Shown: positions 55,479 through 64,000 of the stretch, piece after piece
Layout of the letters: every line of letters begins with the position of its first letter
Numbering within the stretch: position 1 is the first letter of the stretch
Assembly: GCA_022803075.1 (NCBI GenBank)
Contig: JAFFTF010000003.1
Location: forward strand, 133,939-197,938
Direction: 5' to 3'
DNA: 64,000 bases
Source of the DNA: Micrococcales bacterium 31B
GTDB lineage: Bacteria > Actinomycetota > Actinomycetes > Actinomycetales > Dermabacteraceae
Translations under genes and position numbers: made by a program
Notes under the pieces: generated by a model
What the model was told of the DNA's origin: nothing
The model's database searches: none
Seen by the model: the letters and a program-made list of their open reading frames with translations, nothing else

Positions 55479-56762
55479 TTACCCGGCCACCGCGGCGTCC
55501 GGGGCCCTGCGCTCGTGTACGCGGGAACGCAAGGCCAGCACGGTTCCCGACACCAGCGCCGCCACCACCGAGGCCGCTACCACCGCCGCCTTCACGGCTG
55601 CGACATGAGGGCTCTCGGCGGCGAATGCGAGTTCTCCAATGAAGAGCGACACCGTGAACCCGACCCCGGCGAGCAGGCCGACGCCGAGGATGTCGAGCCA
55701 CGAGAGAGCGGGGTCGAGTTCAGAGGCCGTCCAGCGCACCACAATCCACGTGGCCAGCAAGATTCCGAGCGGCTTGCCGAGTACCAAACCCAGGAAAACG
55801 CCTTGCGCGGCCGGATCGGAGGCCGCCGCCGCGAGCGCGTCTCCCGATAGCGCCACGCCCGCAGCGAAGACAGCGAAAACTGGCACGCACACGGCCGCCG
55901 AGAATGGTCGCCAGAAGTGCTCGAAACGCTCGGCGACCGAGTGCCCGTCTGCGTCTTCGGCGGCCGGCACCACGAGCCCGAGCAGGACTCCCGCGATGGT
56001 CGCGTGAACCCCGGAGGCGTGCATGAGCCACCAGGCGGCCACCGCCAGCAGCACGAGCGGAACGAGCGCTGCCTGAACGCGGCCCGTGCGGGCGGCGTGG
56101 CGGCACACGAGGCCGAACAGGGCGATGGTCAGCAGAGCACCCGCGAGGTAGAACAGGTTGACGTTCGCCGTGTAGAAGATGGCGATGATGGAGATGCCGA
56201 GCAGGTCGTCCACAACCGCGAGAGTCAGAAGGAAGATGCGCAGTGGTGCGGGCAAGAACTTACCGACGACCGCGAGCACCGCGACGGCAAACGCAATATC
56301 GGTGGCCGTGGGGATGGCCCAGCCCCGCAGCGCGTCCGAACCGTGCGCCCACTGCACGCCCGTGTAAACGAGTGCAGGAACGGCCATGCCGCCGAGCGCG
56401 GCGATGATGGGGAGCATGGCCCGGCGCGGGTCGCGCAGTTCGCCCACGACAAACTCGCGCTTGAGTTCGAGCCCTACGACGAAGAAGAAAAACACCAGCA
56501 AGCCGTCGAGCGCCCACTGGCGCATGGTGAGGTCGATGTGCAGCGCGCTCGGTGCAAAGTCGAAGGGCACCCAGGCGCCCGCGCTCTCATAGGACGCGCC
56601 CCACGGTGAGTTCACCCACACGAGAGCGCCGACGGCGCCGAGCAGCAGGAGGATACCGCCGAAGCGCTCCCCGCGCATTGTGTCGACGAAGTTGCGTAGC
56701 GCCCCGGGGCTCGCATCGTGGAGTAAATGTTCGTGGCCGGGTGGGGCAGAGTGCGAGGTCAT
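55479..56762 (-). CDS. nhaA: Na+/H+ antiporter NhaA
   Basis: NhaA exports Na+ for H+ at the membrane. The 427-residue product is mostly hydrophobic with about 12 segments. Key features are the unwound-helix motif ATDIAFAVAVL (Asp equivalent to D133), the paired Asp in LAVVDDLLGISI (equivalent to D163/D164), and Lys in LGKPLGILL (equivalent to K300). The ATG at 56762 follows AAAGG. Transcribed toward the holin-like gene with a 158-bp gap. Confidence 0.95.
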   Translation of the reverse strand: MTSHSAPPGHEHLLHDASPGALRNFVDTMRGERFGGILLLLGAVGALVWVNSPWGASYESAGAWVPFDFAPSALHIDLTMRQWALDGLLVFFFFVVGLELKREFVVGELRDPRRAMLPIIAALGGMAVPALVYTGVQWAHGSDALRGWAIPTATDIAFAVAVLAVVGKFLPAPLRIFLLTLAVVDDLLGISIIAIFYTANVNLFYLAGALLTIALFGLVCRHAARTGRVQAALVPLVLLAVAAWWLMHASGVHATIAGVLLGLVVPAAEDADGHSVAERFEHFWRPFSAAVCVPVFAVFAAGVALSGDALAAAASDPAAQGVFLGLVLGKPLGILLATWIVVRWTASELDPALSWLDILGVGLLAGVGFTVSLFIGELAFAAESPHVAAVKAAVVAASVVAALVSGTVLALRSRVHERRAPDAAVAG

Positions 56763-56889
56763 AGTACCTTTCGGGTCAAATACGACGCGCCCGCCTGCTG
56801 GGGGCGCACGCCGACCAGACTTCCCGGCACACCTTCTCCCAGTTTACCCGATGCCCACCGCGCGGCCGCGCGACGCAAGCCCTCCCGCG

Positions 56890-57009
56890 TTAACCGGTGA
56901 ACAGGCTAGCGGCCTTCGAGAGGGTCTGGAAGATGCCGTAGGCCAGCGGGATGCCGACCAGCAGCCACCCGATGTAGACGCGCACGCTCGACGAGGAGTT
57001 CTGGGTCAC
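56890..57009 (-). CDS. MFS transporter small subunit (39 residues)
   Basis: A 39-residue membrane peptide, too short for a usual gene call. It reads MTQNSSSSVRVYIGWLLVGI and then PLAYGIFQTLSKAASLFTG: one transmembrane helix of about 20 residues with a basic-polar flank. The GTG start is 2 nt past the stop of the OFA-type transporter. Small proteins of this kind accompany OFA transporters in actinobacteria and are annotated as MFS small subunits; that link is from memory and context. Confidence 0.8.
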   Translation of the reverse strand: MTQNSSSSVRVYIGWLLVGIPLAYGIFQTLSKAASLFTG

Positions 57010-57011
57010 GA

Positions 57012-58394
57012 TCAGTGTCCTTTCGACGCGGAGCGCTGATCGGCTCCGACTGACTGCGCGGGTTCATGAAACCTGGCCGCGACGGGCCTAACCAGCAGGT
57101 TGGCGACAAAGCCCACCGCGAGCACGCCCACCATAGTGAACAGGGCGGGATAGTACGCCGACGCCTCGAGGGTGCCGGGCTTACCCTGCGAATCGAGGAA
57201 CCCGTTCACGATCAGCGGCCCCGCGACGCCCGCCGCCGACCATGCCGTCAACAGTCGGCCGTGGATGGCGCCGACCTGGAACGTGCCGAAGAGGTCACGC
57301 AGGTAGGCGGGGATCGTGGCGAAGCCGCCACCGTAGAACGACAAGATGACGAACGCGAACAGCACGAACAGCGCGGTCGCGGAGTGGCCAAACAGGGCGA
57401 GCAGGGCATACAGCACGAGGCCGACGCCAAGATAGATCATGTAGATCGGCTTGCGGCCGATCAGGTCGGAGGTGGACGACCACACGAACCGGCCGGCCAT
57501 GTTGGCGATGGACAGCAGGCCCACGAAACCGCCCGCGACGGTCGCGGAGACGCTGGAAACGCCGCCCGTGCGGAAGAAGTCTTGGATCATCGGGGACGCC
57601 TGTTCGAGGATCCCGATGCCGGCGGTCACGTTGCAAAACAGCACCACCCACAGCAACCAGAACTGCGGCGTCTTGATCGCATTGTCGGCGCTTACGTGGT
57701 TGGAGGTGACCATCGCATCGACCTTGCGGCGCGTGGGGTCGAAACCCTCGGGCTTCCAGTCGGCGGCCGGCACGCGCACCGTGAACGCGCCAAACATCAT
57801 ATAGACGAGGTAGAGCGCGGCGAACGTGAGGAACATCTTGGCCACGGGGATGCCCGGGGCCGCGCCCCCTTCGGCGTAGAGGTTGAGCAGGGCCGTGGAC
57901 ATTGGGCTCGCGATGAGTGCGCCGCCGCCAAAGCCCATGATGGCGAGGCCCGTTGCGAGACCAGGACGGTCGGGAAACCACTTAATCAGGGTTGAGACCG
58001 GCGAAATATAGCCGATGCCGAGACCGATACCACCAATGAATCCGTACCCGAGGTACACGAGCCACAGCTGATTCGAAAAAATGCCGAGCGCGGCCACGAG
58101 GAACCCCGTCACCCAAAACAGGCACGACGTAAACATGGCCTTACGAGGCCCGTTCGTATCTACCCACTTGCCCATGACGGCGGCGGAGAGGCCGAGCATG
58201 ACGATCGCCAGCGAGAAAATGAAACCGATCTTGGTGAGGTCTGACCCGAAGTGGTCGACGAGCTGGGTCTTATAGACGCTCGTGGCGTAAACCTGGCCGA
58301 TGCACAAGTGCACGGCGAGCGCTGCGGGTGGTATTAGCCAACGATTAAAGCCGGGCGGCGCAATCGTGTGCTCGCGGTCAAGAAATGAAAGCAT
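57012..58394 (-). CDS. OFA-family MFS transporter
   Basis: A 460-residue major facilitator protein with about 12 hydrophobic segments, of the oxalate/formate antiporter (OFA) branch. It shows NRWLIPPAALAVHLCIGQVY near the start, GKWVDTNGPRKAMFTSC (MFS loop 2-3 motif), IKWFPDRPGLATGLAIMGFG, and RDLFGTFQVGAIHGRLLTAW. The substrate may be a small dicarboxylate or monocarboxylate; it cannot be read directly. The ATG at 58394 has AAGGG upstream; the longer frame to 58556 is not supported. The small subunit follows by 2 nt. Confidence 0.93.
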   Translation of the reverse strand: MLSFLDREHTIAPPGFNRWLIPPAALAVHLCIGQVYATSVYKTQLVDHFGSDLTKIGFIFSLAIVMLGLSAAVMGKWVDTNGPRKAMFTSCLFWVTGFLVAALGIFSNQLWLVYLGYGFIGGIGLGIGYISPVSTLIKWFPDRPGLATGLAIMGFGGGALIASPMSTALLNLYAEGGAAPGIPVAKMFLTFAALYLVYMMFGAFTVRVPAADWKPEGFDPTRRKVDAMVTSNHVSADNAIKTPQFWLLWVVLFCNVTAGIGILEQASPMIQDFFRTGGVSSVSATVAGGFVGLLSIANMAGRFVWSSTSDLIGRKPIYMIYLGVGLVLYALLALFGHSATALFVLFAFVILSFYGGGFATIPAYLRDLFGTFQVGAIHGRLLTAWSAAGVAGPLIVNGFLDSQGKPGTLEASAYYPALFTMVGVLAVGFVANLLVRPVAARFHEPAQSVGADQRSASKGH

Positions 58395-58709
58395 GATGAA
58401 CCCTTCATGGTGTCCTGATGGGGCATCGGCACCGCCGCTCCCGTTGCCGCGCCGCGTCACCTGCGATAATCGTAGGGCATTCGAGCTCATCCCCGGGGAG
58501 GATTGCGAAATCGATTGCCAAACTCGCCCAGATGTAGCCCCTCGCGCGCGGCGCATTTATACTCGTGGATAGGGCGCGAACCGGCTCACAAGAGTCGATT
58601 ATTCACCGCGTGCCGCCCAATCAGGTCGGCCCGCGGGTTCGCAGCACCGCCGGGAATTGGGTGGGTCGGCGTGCATTTTTGTACGCCCACGTGTGAAAGA
58701 TGTGCCCTC
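58395..58709. promoter_or_regulatory. Divergent region between two MFS genes, about 315 bp
   Basis: No gene is supported here. A -10 type TATACT at 58558-58563 reads toward the rightward MFS gene. A small palindrome CGATAATCG is seen near 58466. The leftward transporter has a good ribosome binding site, but its promoter is not clear. Confidence 0.4.
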
Positions 58710-59972
58710 GTGACTGATACCGCGACCCCCCTCGGGTTTCGCGTCCTGGTAGCCCTGACCGGACGCGCGTTCCTCGTGATCGGCTTTTTTGCCCGGTTTC
58801 CGCTCGCCATGCTGACCGTTGGCATCGCCAGTTTCGTCACCGACATGCGCGCCCCCGAACTCGGCAAGGCCGCCATCGCGGACGGTGGCCTCGTCGCGGC
58901 TGCGGTCGGCATCGGCACGGCGATCGGCGCACCCATTGGCGGAGCCATCGCCGATAAGCGCGGCCAGCTGCCCGTGTTGCTGGCGGGTGCCATCGGCTCC
59001 CCCGCGCTTGTCATCGCTCTGATCGTGCTGACCCTGCAGGGCGCGCCTCTGCTCGCCATCCAGACCGTGGGCTTTTTCGCGGGCGCGCTCGCCCCCCAGA
59101 TATCGGCGATGGCGCGTGCCCGCTGGTTCGCCCTCACCCAATCTCTTGCGCCCGTGGCCCGGCAGGCCCAACGCAATAAGGCGTTCGGCTACGAATCCAT
59201 GGTCGACGAACTGGGGTTTGTGTTTGGGCCCGTGATTGTCGGCGTGCTCGCGGCGACCGGACTGCTCTGGCTCCCCCTCGCGCTGGCCGCCGTCGTCTCG
59301 TTCGCGTTCACGCTGCTGTTCGCCCTGCACCGCACGACGGCGCTCGCGGCAGCGGTTCACGCCGACAGCGACGTTGGCTACGCCCGCAAGCGCAGCGTTT
59401 TTCTCGGCCCTAGCATGATCATCGCCGCAGCGATGTTCTTCGCGGGGGTGTTCTTCGGAACCACCCTCACGGGAACCCTGGAGTTTGCGCGCATCGAACT
59501 GGGGCAGGCGTCGCTCGGCAGCCTGCTCTATGGCGTTATGGGCGTGACCTCCGCGCTCAGCGCCATTTTGTCGTCGCGGCTGCCCGCTTCGGTGTCGCTA
59601 CTGCGCAGGTGGTTTGTTTTCAGCACCATCATGCTCCTCGGCACGGCGGTGCTCCCGTTCGTGAACTCGCTGCCCCTGCTGGTGATCGCCCTGCTCGTGA
59701 TGGGCGCGGGCCAGGGCGCCTCGCTCGTCGCATATTTCGGCGTGGGTGCCCAGCTGGCCCCGCATGGTCGAGTATCGCTCGTGATGACGTTTCTCGGCAC
59801 CATGGTCGTCGTGGGCCAGGCCCTCGCCACGGCGGTCGCAGGCCAGCTCGTGAAGGCAACCTCGTATCACTCCTCCTACCTGCTGACGATCGTCGCGGTG
59901 GTCGCCTTGATCGCGCTGGGAGTGGCCGTGCGGCGCCCAGCCCGGGCGGCGGCGTCCGAACACCACGCCTAA
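58710..59972 (+). CDS. MFS transporter
   Basis: A 420-residue major facilitator with about 12 hydrophobic segments. Features are GRAFLVIGFFARFPLAMLTV near the start, GAPIGGAIADKRGQLPVLL (loop 2-3), and FGYESMVDELGFVFGPVIVG (loop 4-5 area, with acidic residues). This looks like the drug or metabolite efflux type found in actinobacteria, but the substrate is unknown. Start GTG 58710 lacks a strong ribosome binding site, and the frame remains open further upstream. A hairpin terminator follows. Confidence 0.88.
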   Translation: MTDTATPLGFRVLVALTGRAFLVIGFFARFPLAMLTVGIASFVTDMRAPELGKAAIADGGLVAAAVGIGTAIGAPIGGAIADKRGQLPVLLAGAIGSPALVIALIVLTLQGAPLLAIQTVGFFAGALAPQISAMARARWFALTQSLAPVARQAQRNKAFGYESMVDELGFVFGPVIVGVLAATGLLWLPLALAAVVSFAFTLLFALHRTTALAAAVHADSDVGYARKRSVFLGPSMIIAAAMFFAGVFFGTTLTGTLEFARIELGQASLGSLLYGVMGVTSALSAILSSRLPASVSLLRRWFVFSTIMLLGTAVLPFVNSLPLLVIALLVMGAGQGASLVAYFGVGAQLAPHGRVSLVMTFLGTMVVVGQALATAVAGQLVKATSYHSSYLLTIVAVVALIALGVAVRRPARAAASEHHA

Positions 59973-60016
59973 CGGGGCTGCCCGCCACGCTTTGACGCCC
60001 AGCGACGGCATGTTCT

Positions 60017-60032
60017 GGCGGCTCGGGCCGCC
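60017..60032 (+). terminator. Small hairpin after the MFS gene
   Basis: GGCGGC (60017-60022) and GCCGCC (60027-60032) pair around a TCGG loop, 44 bp past the stop. The short stem makes it a weak call. Confidence 0.4.
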
Positions 60033-60053
60033 CGCGTGGGCGACACTGGTGAC

Positions 60054-60512
60054 ATGCAACACGACCTCGTCACCTCGCACTCGCGCATGATTAGCGCGCA
60101 GCCCGATGAAATCTTCGACCTCCTGGCCAACCCCGCACTGCACGGCGAGATCGACGGCTCGGGGCATGTCACGGGCGCACAGCCGAACGGGCCCGAGCGA
60201 CTCCATCTCGGGGCTAATTTCGGCATGGACATGGCCTGGGGGGTCAAGTACAAGATTGTGAACACCGTGGTGGAGTTCGAGGAGGGTCGACGCATTGCGT
60301 GGCGGCACTTCGGCGGCCATGTGTGGCGCTATATCTTGGAGCCCCGCGACGGAGGCACGTTGGTCACCGAGGAGTTTGATTCGCGCACCTCCCGGGCCCC
60401 GCTGCTGTTGCGCGCGATGCGGGCGCACCGCCGCAATAGTCGAGACATCGAGACCACGCTCGAACGGCTAGAACAGTGGGCGCAGAAACATCAGAGGTTT
60501 GAATCGGCATGA
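60054..60512 (+). CDS. SRPBCC-family protein
   Basis: A 152-residue Bet v1-like/START-type protein that may bind a hydrophobic ligand. It has SHSRMISAQPDEIFDLLANP, WGVKYKIVNTVVEFEEGRR and LEPRDGGTLVTEEFDSRTS. No catalytic residues can be named. ATG 60054 was chosen; a GTG at 60036 would add six residues. Confidence 0.85.
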   Translation: MQHDLVTSHSRMISAQPDEIFDLLANPALHGEIDGSGHVTGAQPNGPERLHLGANFGMDMAWGVKYKIVNTVVEFEEGRRIAWRHFGGHVWRYILEPRDGGTLVTEEFDSRTSRAPLLLRAMRAHRRNSRDIETTLERLEQWAQKHQRFESA

Positions 60513-60669
60513 ACCTATATTCATGGCCCGAAACCCGCACCTGGCGGCGACCTCGTCTCGAAACATCCGATGTTTGATAGTCTTACCCGGCCGATAGTGC
60601 ACGCCAATGGCCGCCACAGGAGCGGCAATGCGTCACCTCCTCCCCCACCAGAAACGAGACTTCGACGGC

Positions 60670-61524
60670 ATGAAACTCTATAGATTTGGCCCGCTGGGCT
60701 CAGAGATACCGGTCGCGCAGTCGGCCGACGGAACCTACTTCGACGCGCGCGAGGTGACTCGAGACTTCGATGCCGAATTCTTCGCCTCGGGCGGCCTCGA
60801 CACGCTGCGCGAACGCGTGGCAACGGGCAGCCTGCCCGGATTCGACCCCAGCGGCCTGCGCATCGGCGCGCCCGTGACCCGGCCCGGAGTCATCTTGTGC
60901 ATTGGTCAAAATTACGTCGCGCACGCTGCCGAGACCGGTGACCCGCCACCCGCGCAGCCCATCATCTTCTTTAAGCACCCCAACACGCTCGCGGGCCCGG
61001 CCGACGACATCGCGATCCCGCCCGCCGCCGTTAAGGTCGACTGGGAGGTCGAACTCGCCGTGGTCATCGGCAAGACCGCGCGTTACCTCGAGAGCCCCGA
61101 CGAGGCCCTCGACTACGTGGCGGGTTACGGCGTCTCGAATGATGTCTCGGAACGCGACTACCAGATGCGCGACTCCGGCGGTCAATGGTCGAAGGGCAAG
61201 TGCTGCGAGACCTTCAACCCCATGGGCCCCTACCTCGCGGTTGACGAGATAGACGACCCGCAATCCCTCGGGCTCCGCTCGTTTGTCAACGGTGAACCTC
61301 GCCAGGACTCCAACACCAACGACATGATCTTCTCGGTCGCGGCGATAATTCACCACCTCAGCCAGTTCCTGGTGCTTTCGCCCGGCGACATCATCAACAC
61401 CGGCACCCCGCAGGGCGTCGCGATCTCGGGTAAGTACCCGTACCTGGTCAACGGCGACACGGTTGAGGTAGCCATCGACGGCCTGGGCTCGGCCCGCCAA
61501 AGCGTGAAGAATGCCATCGTCTGA
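60670..61524 (+). CDS. Fumarylacetoacetate hydrolase-family protein
   Basis: A 284-residue FAH-fold enzyme, typical length. The metal-binding residues are in DWEVELAVVIGK (Glu, Glu), with GYGVSNDVSERDYQ and the Asp region, plus FFKHPNTLAGP and SPGDIINTGTPQGV. Members hydrolyse acylpyruvates or related beta-diketones in catabolism. ATG 60670 (MKLYRFG) matches family starts; the longer frame to 60607 is not supported. Its end overlaps the next gene by 14 bp. Confidence 0.9.
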   Translation: MKLYRFGPLGSEIPVAQSADGTYFDAREVTRDFDAEFFASGGLDTLRERVATGSLPGFDPSGLRIGAPVTRPGVILCIGQNYVAHAAETGDPPPAQPIIFFKHPNTLAGPADDIAIPPAAVKVDWEVELAVVIGKTARYLESPDEALDYVAGYGVSNDVSERDYQMRDSGGQWSKGKCCETFNPMGPYLAVDEIDDPQSLGLRSFVNGEPRQDSNTNDMIFSVAAIIHHLSQFLVLSPGDIINTGTPQGVAISGKYPYLVNGDTVEVAIDGLGSARQSVKNAIV

Positions 61525-63073
61525 CCGCCACGAACCCGCCACCTCGGCCGAAGGGGCGGTGCCCTCGGGCACCGCCCCCGGCCGCAAGGTGCGCAACCCC
61601 GGTCGCCCTGGCCCCACGCCACCACCCGATCCCCTCGCCGCGCTGCCGGAGAACGCGGCCACCGAGGCGTCCGTAACCCCGGCGCGGCCACCCAGCCAAC
61701 GCCCCAAAAGCGGCGATGTCGCGCGGCGCAAGATGGCCGAACTCAAAGACGTTCTCGACGACACGCTGCGCCAGCCGCTGCGCAAACCCAGCCCCATCAG
61801 CAACGAACAGCGGGAGGTGATCCTGCGCGAGCGGCTCGGAGAGTCGCGCGATGGGCGCCCCGCATCAACCCCCGACCCTCCCGAATCGGGCGTGGACCTC
61901 GGACCCTTCGGGCTCGTGGGCTCCGCGGCGCGCCCGCTGCGCACGCTCATCATCGGCGGCGGCCAGGCGGGGCTCTCGGCCGCCTACCACGTGCGCCGGC
62001 ACGAGTTGCGCGCCTTTCGCGACTTTCTCGTGGTCGACGCCGATCACCTACCGGGCGGCGCGTGGCAGCATCGCCCCGCTGACCTCACCTACGAGGGCGT
62101 GCATGCCATTCACGACCTGCCCGGCCTCAGCCTCGGCGAGGCCCTGCCCCCCGAGCAGGTGCGAAGTGAACAACCCATCGCCGAACTCGTGCGCGCATAC
62201 TTCGGCGCCTACGAGCGCGACCTCAACCTGCCCATACTCCGACCCTTTGAGGTTACCCAGGTAGAGCGCGCGCATCCGGGCCCGCTGTTGTGCGTCACGG
62301 GCCACCTCAGCGGGCGCGACGAGAGCGTCACCGAGCCCGTGCGACTGTTCACGGCGAGCATTATCAACGCGACGGGCACCTGGACCCAGCCGTTCATTCC
62401 CTACTACCCCGGCCAGGACGAGTTCGTGGGAATCCAGCTGCATTCGAAGCACCTGACGCACCCCGAGCGCTTTGCGGGCCTGCGCGTCGGGGTCGTGGGG
62501 GGTGGCTTTTCGGCGGTGCAGTCGCTGCTTGCCCTGCATCGGGCGGGGGCCAGCACGGTGTGGTTTACGCGAAAACCGCCCGAGGTGCGCTCGGAGGCCT
62601 TCGACACCGAGTTCGGCCACCAGGTCGAGGTCAGCGTGGGCGAGGCCGTCACGCGCGGCGAGCTGCCGGGCTCGGTCGTCTCCTACACCAAGCTGGCGCG
62701 CACGCCAATCTATCGCGCGGCCGAGGCGGCGGGCCTGCTGTCGGCGCACCCCATGTTTAGCCGGCTGGTCGCCGACGGCGTGGTGCGCTGGGTCGCGGAC
62801 CAGGAGTCACACAAGCCGCTCGACGCAGTCGTGTGGTGCACGGGGTACCGGCCCGCCATCGCACACCTGCAACCGCTGCGCATCCGCTCGGCGCTCGGTG
62901 GCCTGCCCATGACGGGGCGTCTCAGCACGCGCGTGGTGGGCGAAGATCGAGTGCACCTCGTCGGTTATGGGCCGTCGGCCTCGACGAGCGGCGCCGCGCG
63001 CGCGGGTCGAATCGCGGCCCGTGACGTGGCGGGGCTGTTCCCTCCCCCGCCGGACGCTCCGGTGGCCCGCTGA
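61511..63073 (+). CDS. FAD-dependent flavoprotein monooxygenase-like oxidoreductase
   Basis: A 520-residue flavoprotein. After a disordered N-terminal region of about 140 residues, there is a Rossmann FAD site IIGGGQAGLSAAYHVRRH (about 152-170), PGGAWQHR, the FMO/BVMO-type fingerprint FVGIQLHSKHL (about 308), a second dinucleotide site VVGGGFSAVQSLLALHRAG and VVWCTGYRPA. It is therefore in the class B monooxygenase-like group; the usual NADPH/substrate loop is not fully typical. Its ATG is inside the end of the FAH gene (14-bp overlap), so the pair is coupled. Confidence 0.88.
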   Translation: MPSSDRHEPATSAEGAVPSGTAPGRKVRNPGRPGPTPPPDPLAALPENAATEASVTPARPPSQRPKSGDVARRKMAELKDVLDDTLRQPLRKPSPISNEQREVILRERLGESRDGRPASTPDPPESGVDLGPFGLVGSAARPLRTLIIGGGQAGLSAAYHVRRHELRAFRDFLVVDADHLPGGAWQHRPADLTYEGVHAIHDLPGLSLGEALPPEQVRSEQPIAELVRAYFGAYERDLNLPILRPFEVTQVERAHPGPLLCVTGHLSGRDESVTEPVRLFTASIINATGTWTQPFIPYYPGQDEFVGIQLHSKHLTHPERFAGLRVGVVGGGFSAVQSLLALHRAGASTVWFTRKPPEVRSEAFDTEFGHQVEVSVGEAVTRGELPGSVVSYTKLARTPIYRAAEAAGLLSAHPMFSRLVADGVVRWVADQESHKPLDAVVWCTGYRPAIAHLQPLRIRSALGGLPMTGRLSTRVVGEDRVHLVGYGPSASTSGAARAGRIAARDVAGLFPPPPDAPVAR

Positions 63074-63082
63074 GCGGCCACC
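63061..63082 (+). terminator. Hairpin spanning the flavoprotein stop codon
   Basis: GGTGGCC(C)GC and GCGGCCACC (63061-63082) form a stem with one bulged base, and the TGA stop codon (63071-63073) sits in the 3-nt loop. It may terminate or protect the FAH-flavoprotein transcript. Confidence 0.4.
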
Positions 63083-63187
63083 TCGATTCCGCGTAACGGC
63101 AGCCCCCGTTGCCCGGGAGCAAGTAGATTTGTCGGGCGCGCTCGTTCGCCTGGAACGCGCGCCCCACCACTTGAGCATAGGAGTGAC

Positions 63188-63958
63188 ATGGCAGCTCGCG
63201 TACTGGGTCAGCCGATCTGGATCGACCTGATGACCCGCGATTATGAGGTCGCGTTTGATTTTTACACCCACGTGTTTGGCTGGACAGTGCAGCGCGGGGG
63301 CGAGGAGTTCGGTGGCTACTCGCAGTTCTTCCAGGGTGATGACCCGATCGCGGGTTGCATGGTCGCACCCGAACAGGACGCTCCCCCGTCGATGTGGTCG
63401 ACGTACCTCGCGGCGCCGGACATTGAGGACACCCTCAACCGGGCACAAGCGGCAGGCGCGACGCTCATGTTCGGCCCCCACAAGGTCGCCGACTTTGGTT
63501 CGATGGCCGGCCTGCAGGACCCGGCGGGCGCGTTCGTTTGCCTCTGGCAGGCGAACACTCATGCGGGCTACACCTACAAGGCCGCGGCCGGCTACCCCGT
63601 GTGGTTCGAAATGTGTTCGAAGAACTTCGAGGCCAGCGAGGCGTTTTACCGCGAGGTTTTCGGCACCGAACTAGAAACGGTGTTCACCGATCCGATGCGC
63701 TATCAGACGATGTCGATCGACAATTGGCAGTTCGGCGGCCACATGGATGCGGCCGTGACCATGCCCGCGCCGGTGCCCTCGCACTGGCAGGTCTACTTCG
63801 GGGTAGACGACGTGGACGCCGCGTGTGAGCGGGTTGGCGAGCGCAAGGGCCAGGTCTTGCAGCCCCCGTTCGATACTCCATACGGTCGCATGGCCCTGGT
63901 GGCGGACCCCTTCGGCGCCACCTTCATGATCATGAAGGGCAACCTCGACAGCGAATAG
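63188..63958 (+). CDS. Two-domain VOC (glyoxalase/bleomycin-resistance-like) protein
   Basis: A 256-residue protein with two VOC units, residues about 8-120 and 130-250. Each has the VOC pattern: WIDLMTRDYEVAFDFYTHVFGW and WFEMCSKNFEASEAFYREVFG, followed by LQDPAGAFVCLWQ and VADPFGATFMIMKG. Metal ligands (typically His/Glu) are not all evident. It could be a dioxygenase, isomerase or binding protein; the function is unknown. ATG 63188 follows AGGAG. Confidence 0.88.
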   Translation: MAARVLGQPIWIDLMTRDYEVAFDFYTHVFGWTVQRGGEEFGGYSQFFQGDDPIAGCMVAPEQDAPPSMWSTYLAAPDIEDTLNRAQAAGATLMFGPHKVADFGSMAGLQDPAGAFVCLWQANTHAGYTYKAAAGYPVWFEMCSKNFEASEAFYREVFGTELETVFTDPMRYQTMSIDNWQFGGHMDAAVTMPAPVPSHWQVYFGVDDVDAACERVGERKGQVLQPPFDTPYGRMALVADPFGATFMIMKGNLDSE

Positions 63959-64000
63959 CCCCAGCCACCTTCGCCGGAAACGCCGGAAACGAATCGGGCG

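Overview
This 64 kb window is GC-rich chromosome from an actinobacterium, most likely of the order Micrococcales or a close relative. The signs are GTG/TTG starts, Shine-Dalgarno motifs of the AGGAG type, several -10 boxes placed 6-7 nt before a start codon (leaderless mRNAs), a zinc-type S14, an L4 and an L17 that both carry the same actinobacterial C-terminal tail, and an alpha operon that lacks rpsD. No plasmid, phage, IS element, CRISPR array, rRNA or tRNA gene was recognised.

Layout. (1) 0.2-2.7 kb, minus strand: truA, rplM, rpsI. (2) 2.8-19.2 kb: de novo purine genes purD, purC, purS, purQ and purL, all on the plus strand but split by other genes. These are a metallo-beta-lactamase-fold hydrolase, a sugar-type substrate-binding lipoprotein, and a lipid cluster (thiolase, FabG4-like reductase and MaoC-type hydratase on minus; TetR regulator and acyl-CoA oxidase on plus). 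(3) 19.4-21.5 kb: a secreted peptidoglycan amidase with four C-terminal repeats, then about 1.1 kb without a convincing gene. (4) 22.6-39.3 kb, minus strand: the ribosomal super-operon, rpsJ through rplO, then secY-adk-map, then infA-rpmJ-rpsM-rpsK-rpoA-rplQ. (5) 39.6-43.5 kb: peptide deformylase, an MsiK-type sugar-ABC ATPase and a DUF4032 protein. (6) 43.5-48.8 kb: a GMC oxidoreductase with a gluconate-dehydrogenase-subunit-3-like partner facing an IclR regulator, then tgt and a flavin-reductase-like protein. (7) 48.9-56.8 kb, minus strand: a GGDEF/EAL protein, rlmB, cysS, an alpha/beta-hydrolase, a holin-like membrane protein and nhaA. (8) 56.9-64 kb: an OFA-type MFS transporter with a 39-residue small subunit, another MFS transporter, an SRPBCC protein, an FAH-family hydrolase overlapping an FMO-like flavoprotein, and a two-domain VOC protein.

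How they fit. Ribosomal proteins, RNA polymerase alpha, IF-1, SecY, Adk, Map and Def form the growth-linked core. PurS, PurQ and the small-type PurL together make the FGAM synthetase complex. The thiolase, reductase, hydratase and oxidase can supply one fatty-acid beta-oxidation set, probably under the TetR protein encoded between them. The orphan binding protein has no permease here and could depend on a distant permease pair with the MsiK-like ATPase.

Nothing here is a clearly new multigene system. The most unusual observations are the duplicated tail on L4 and L17, the structured 1.1 kb gap beside rplQ, the mirror-image divergent promoters of purS, the inverted-repeat operator candidates, and an alpha/beta-hydrolase whose nucleophile position is glycine.
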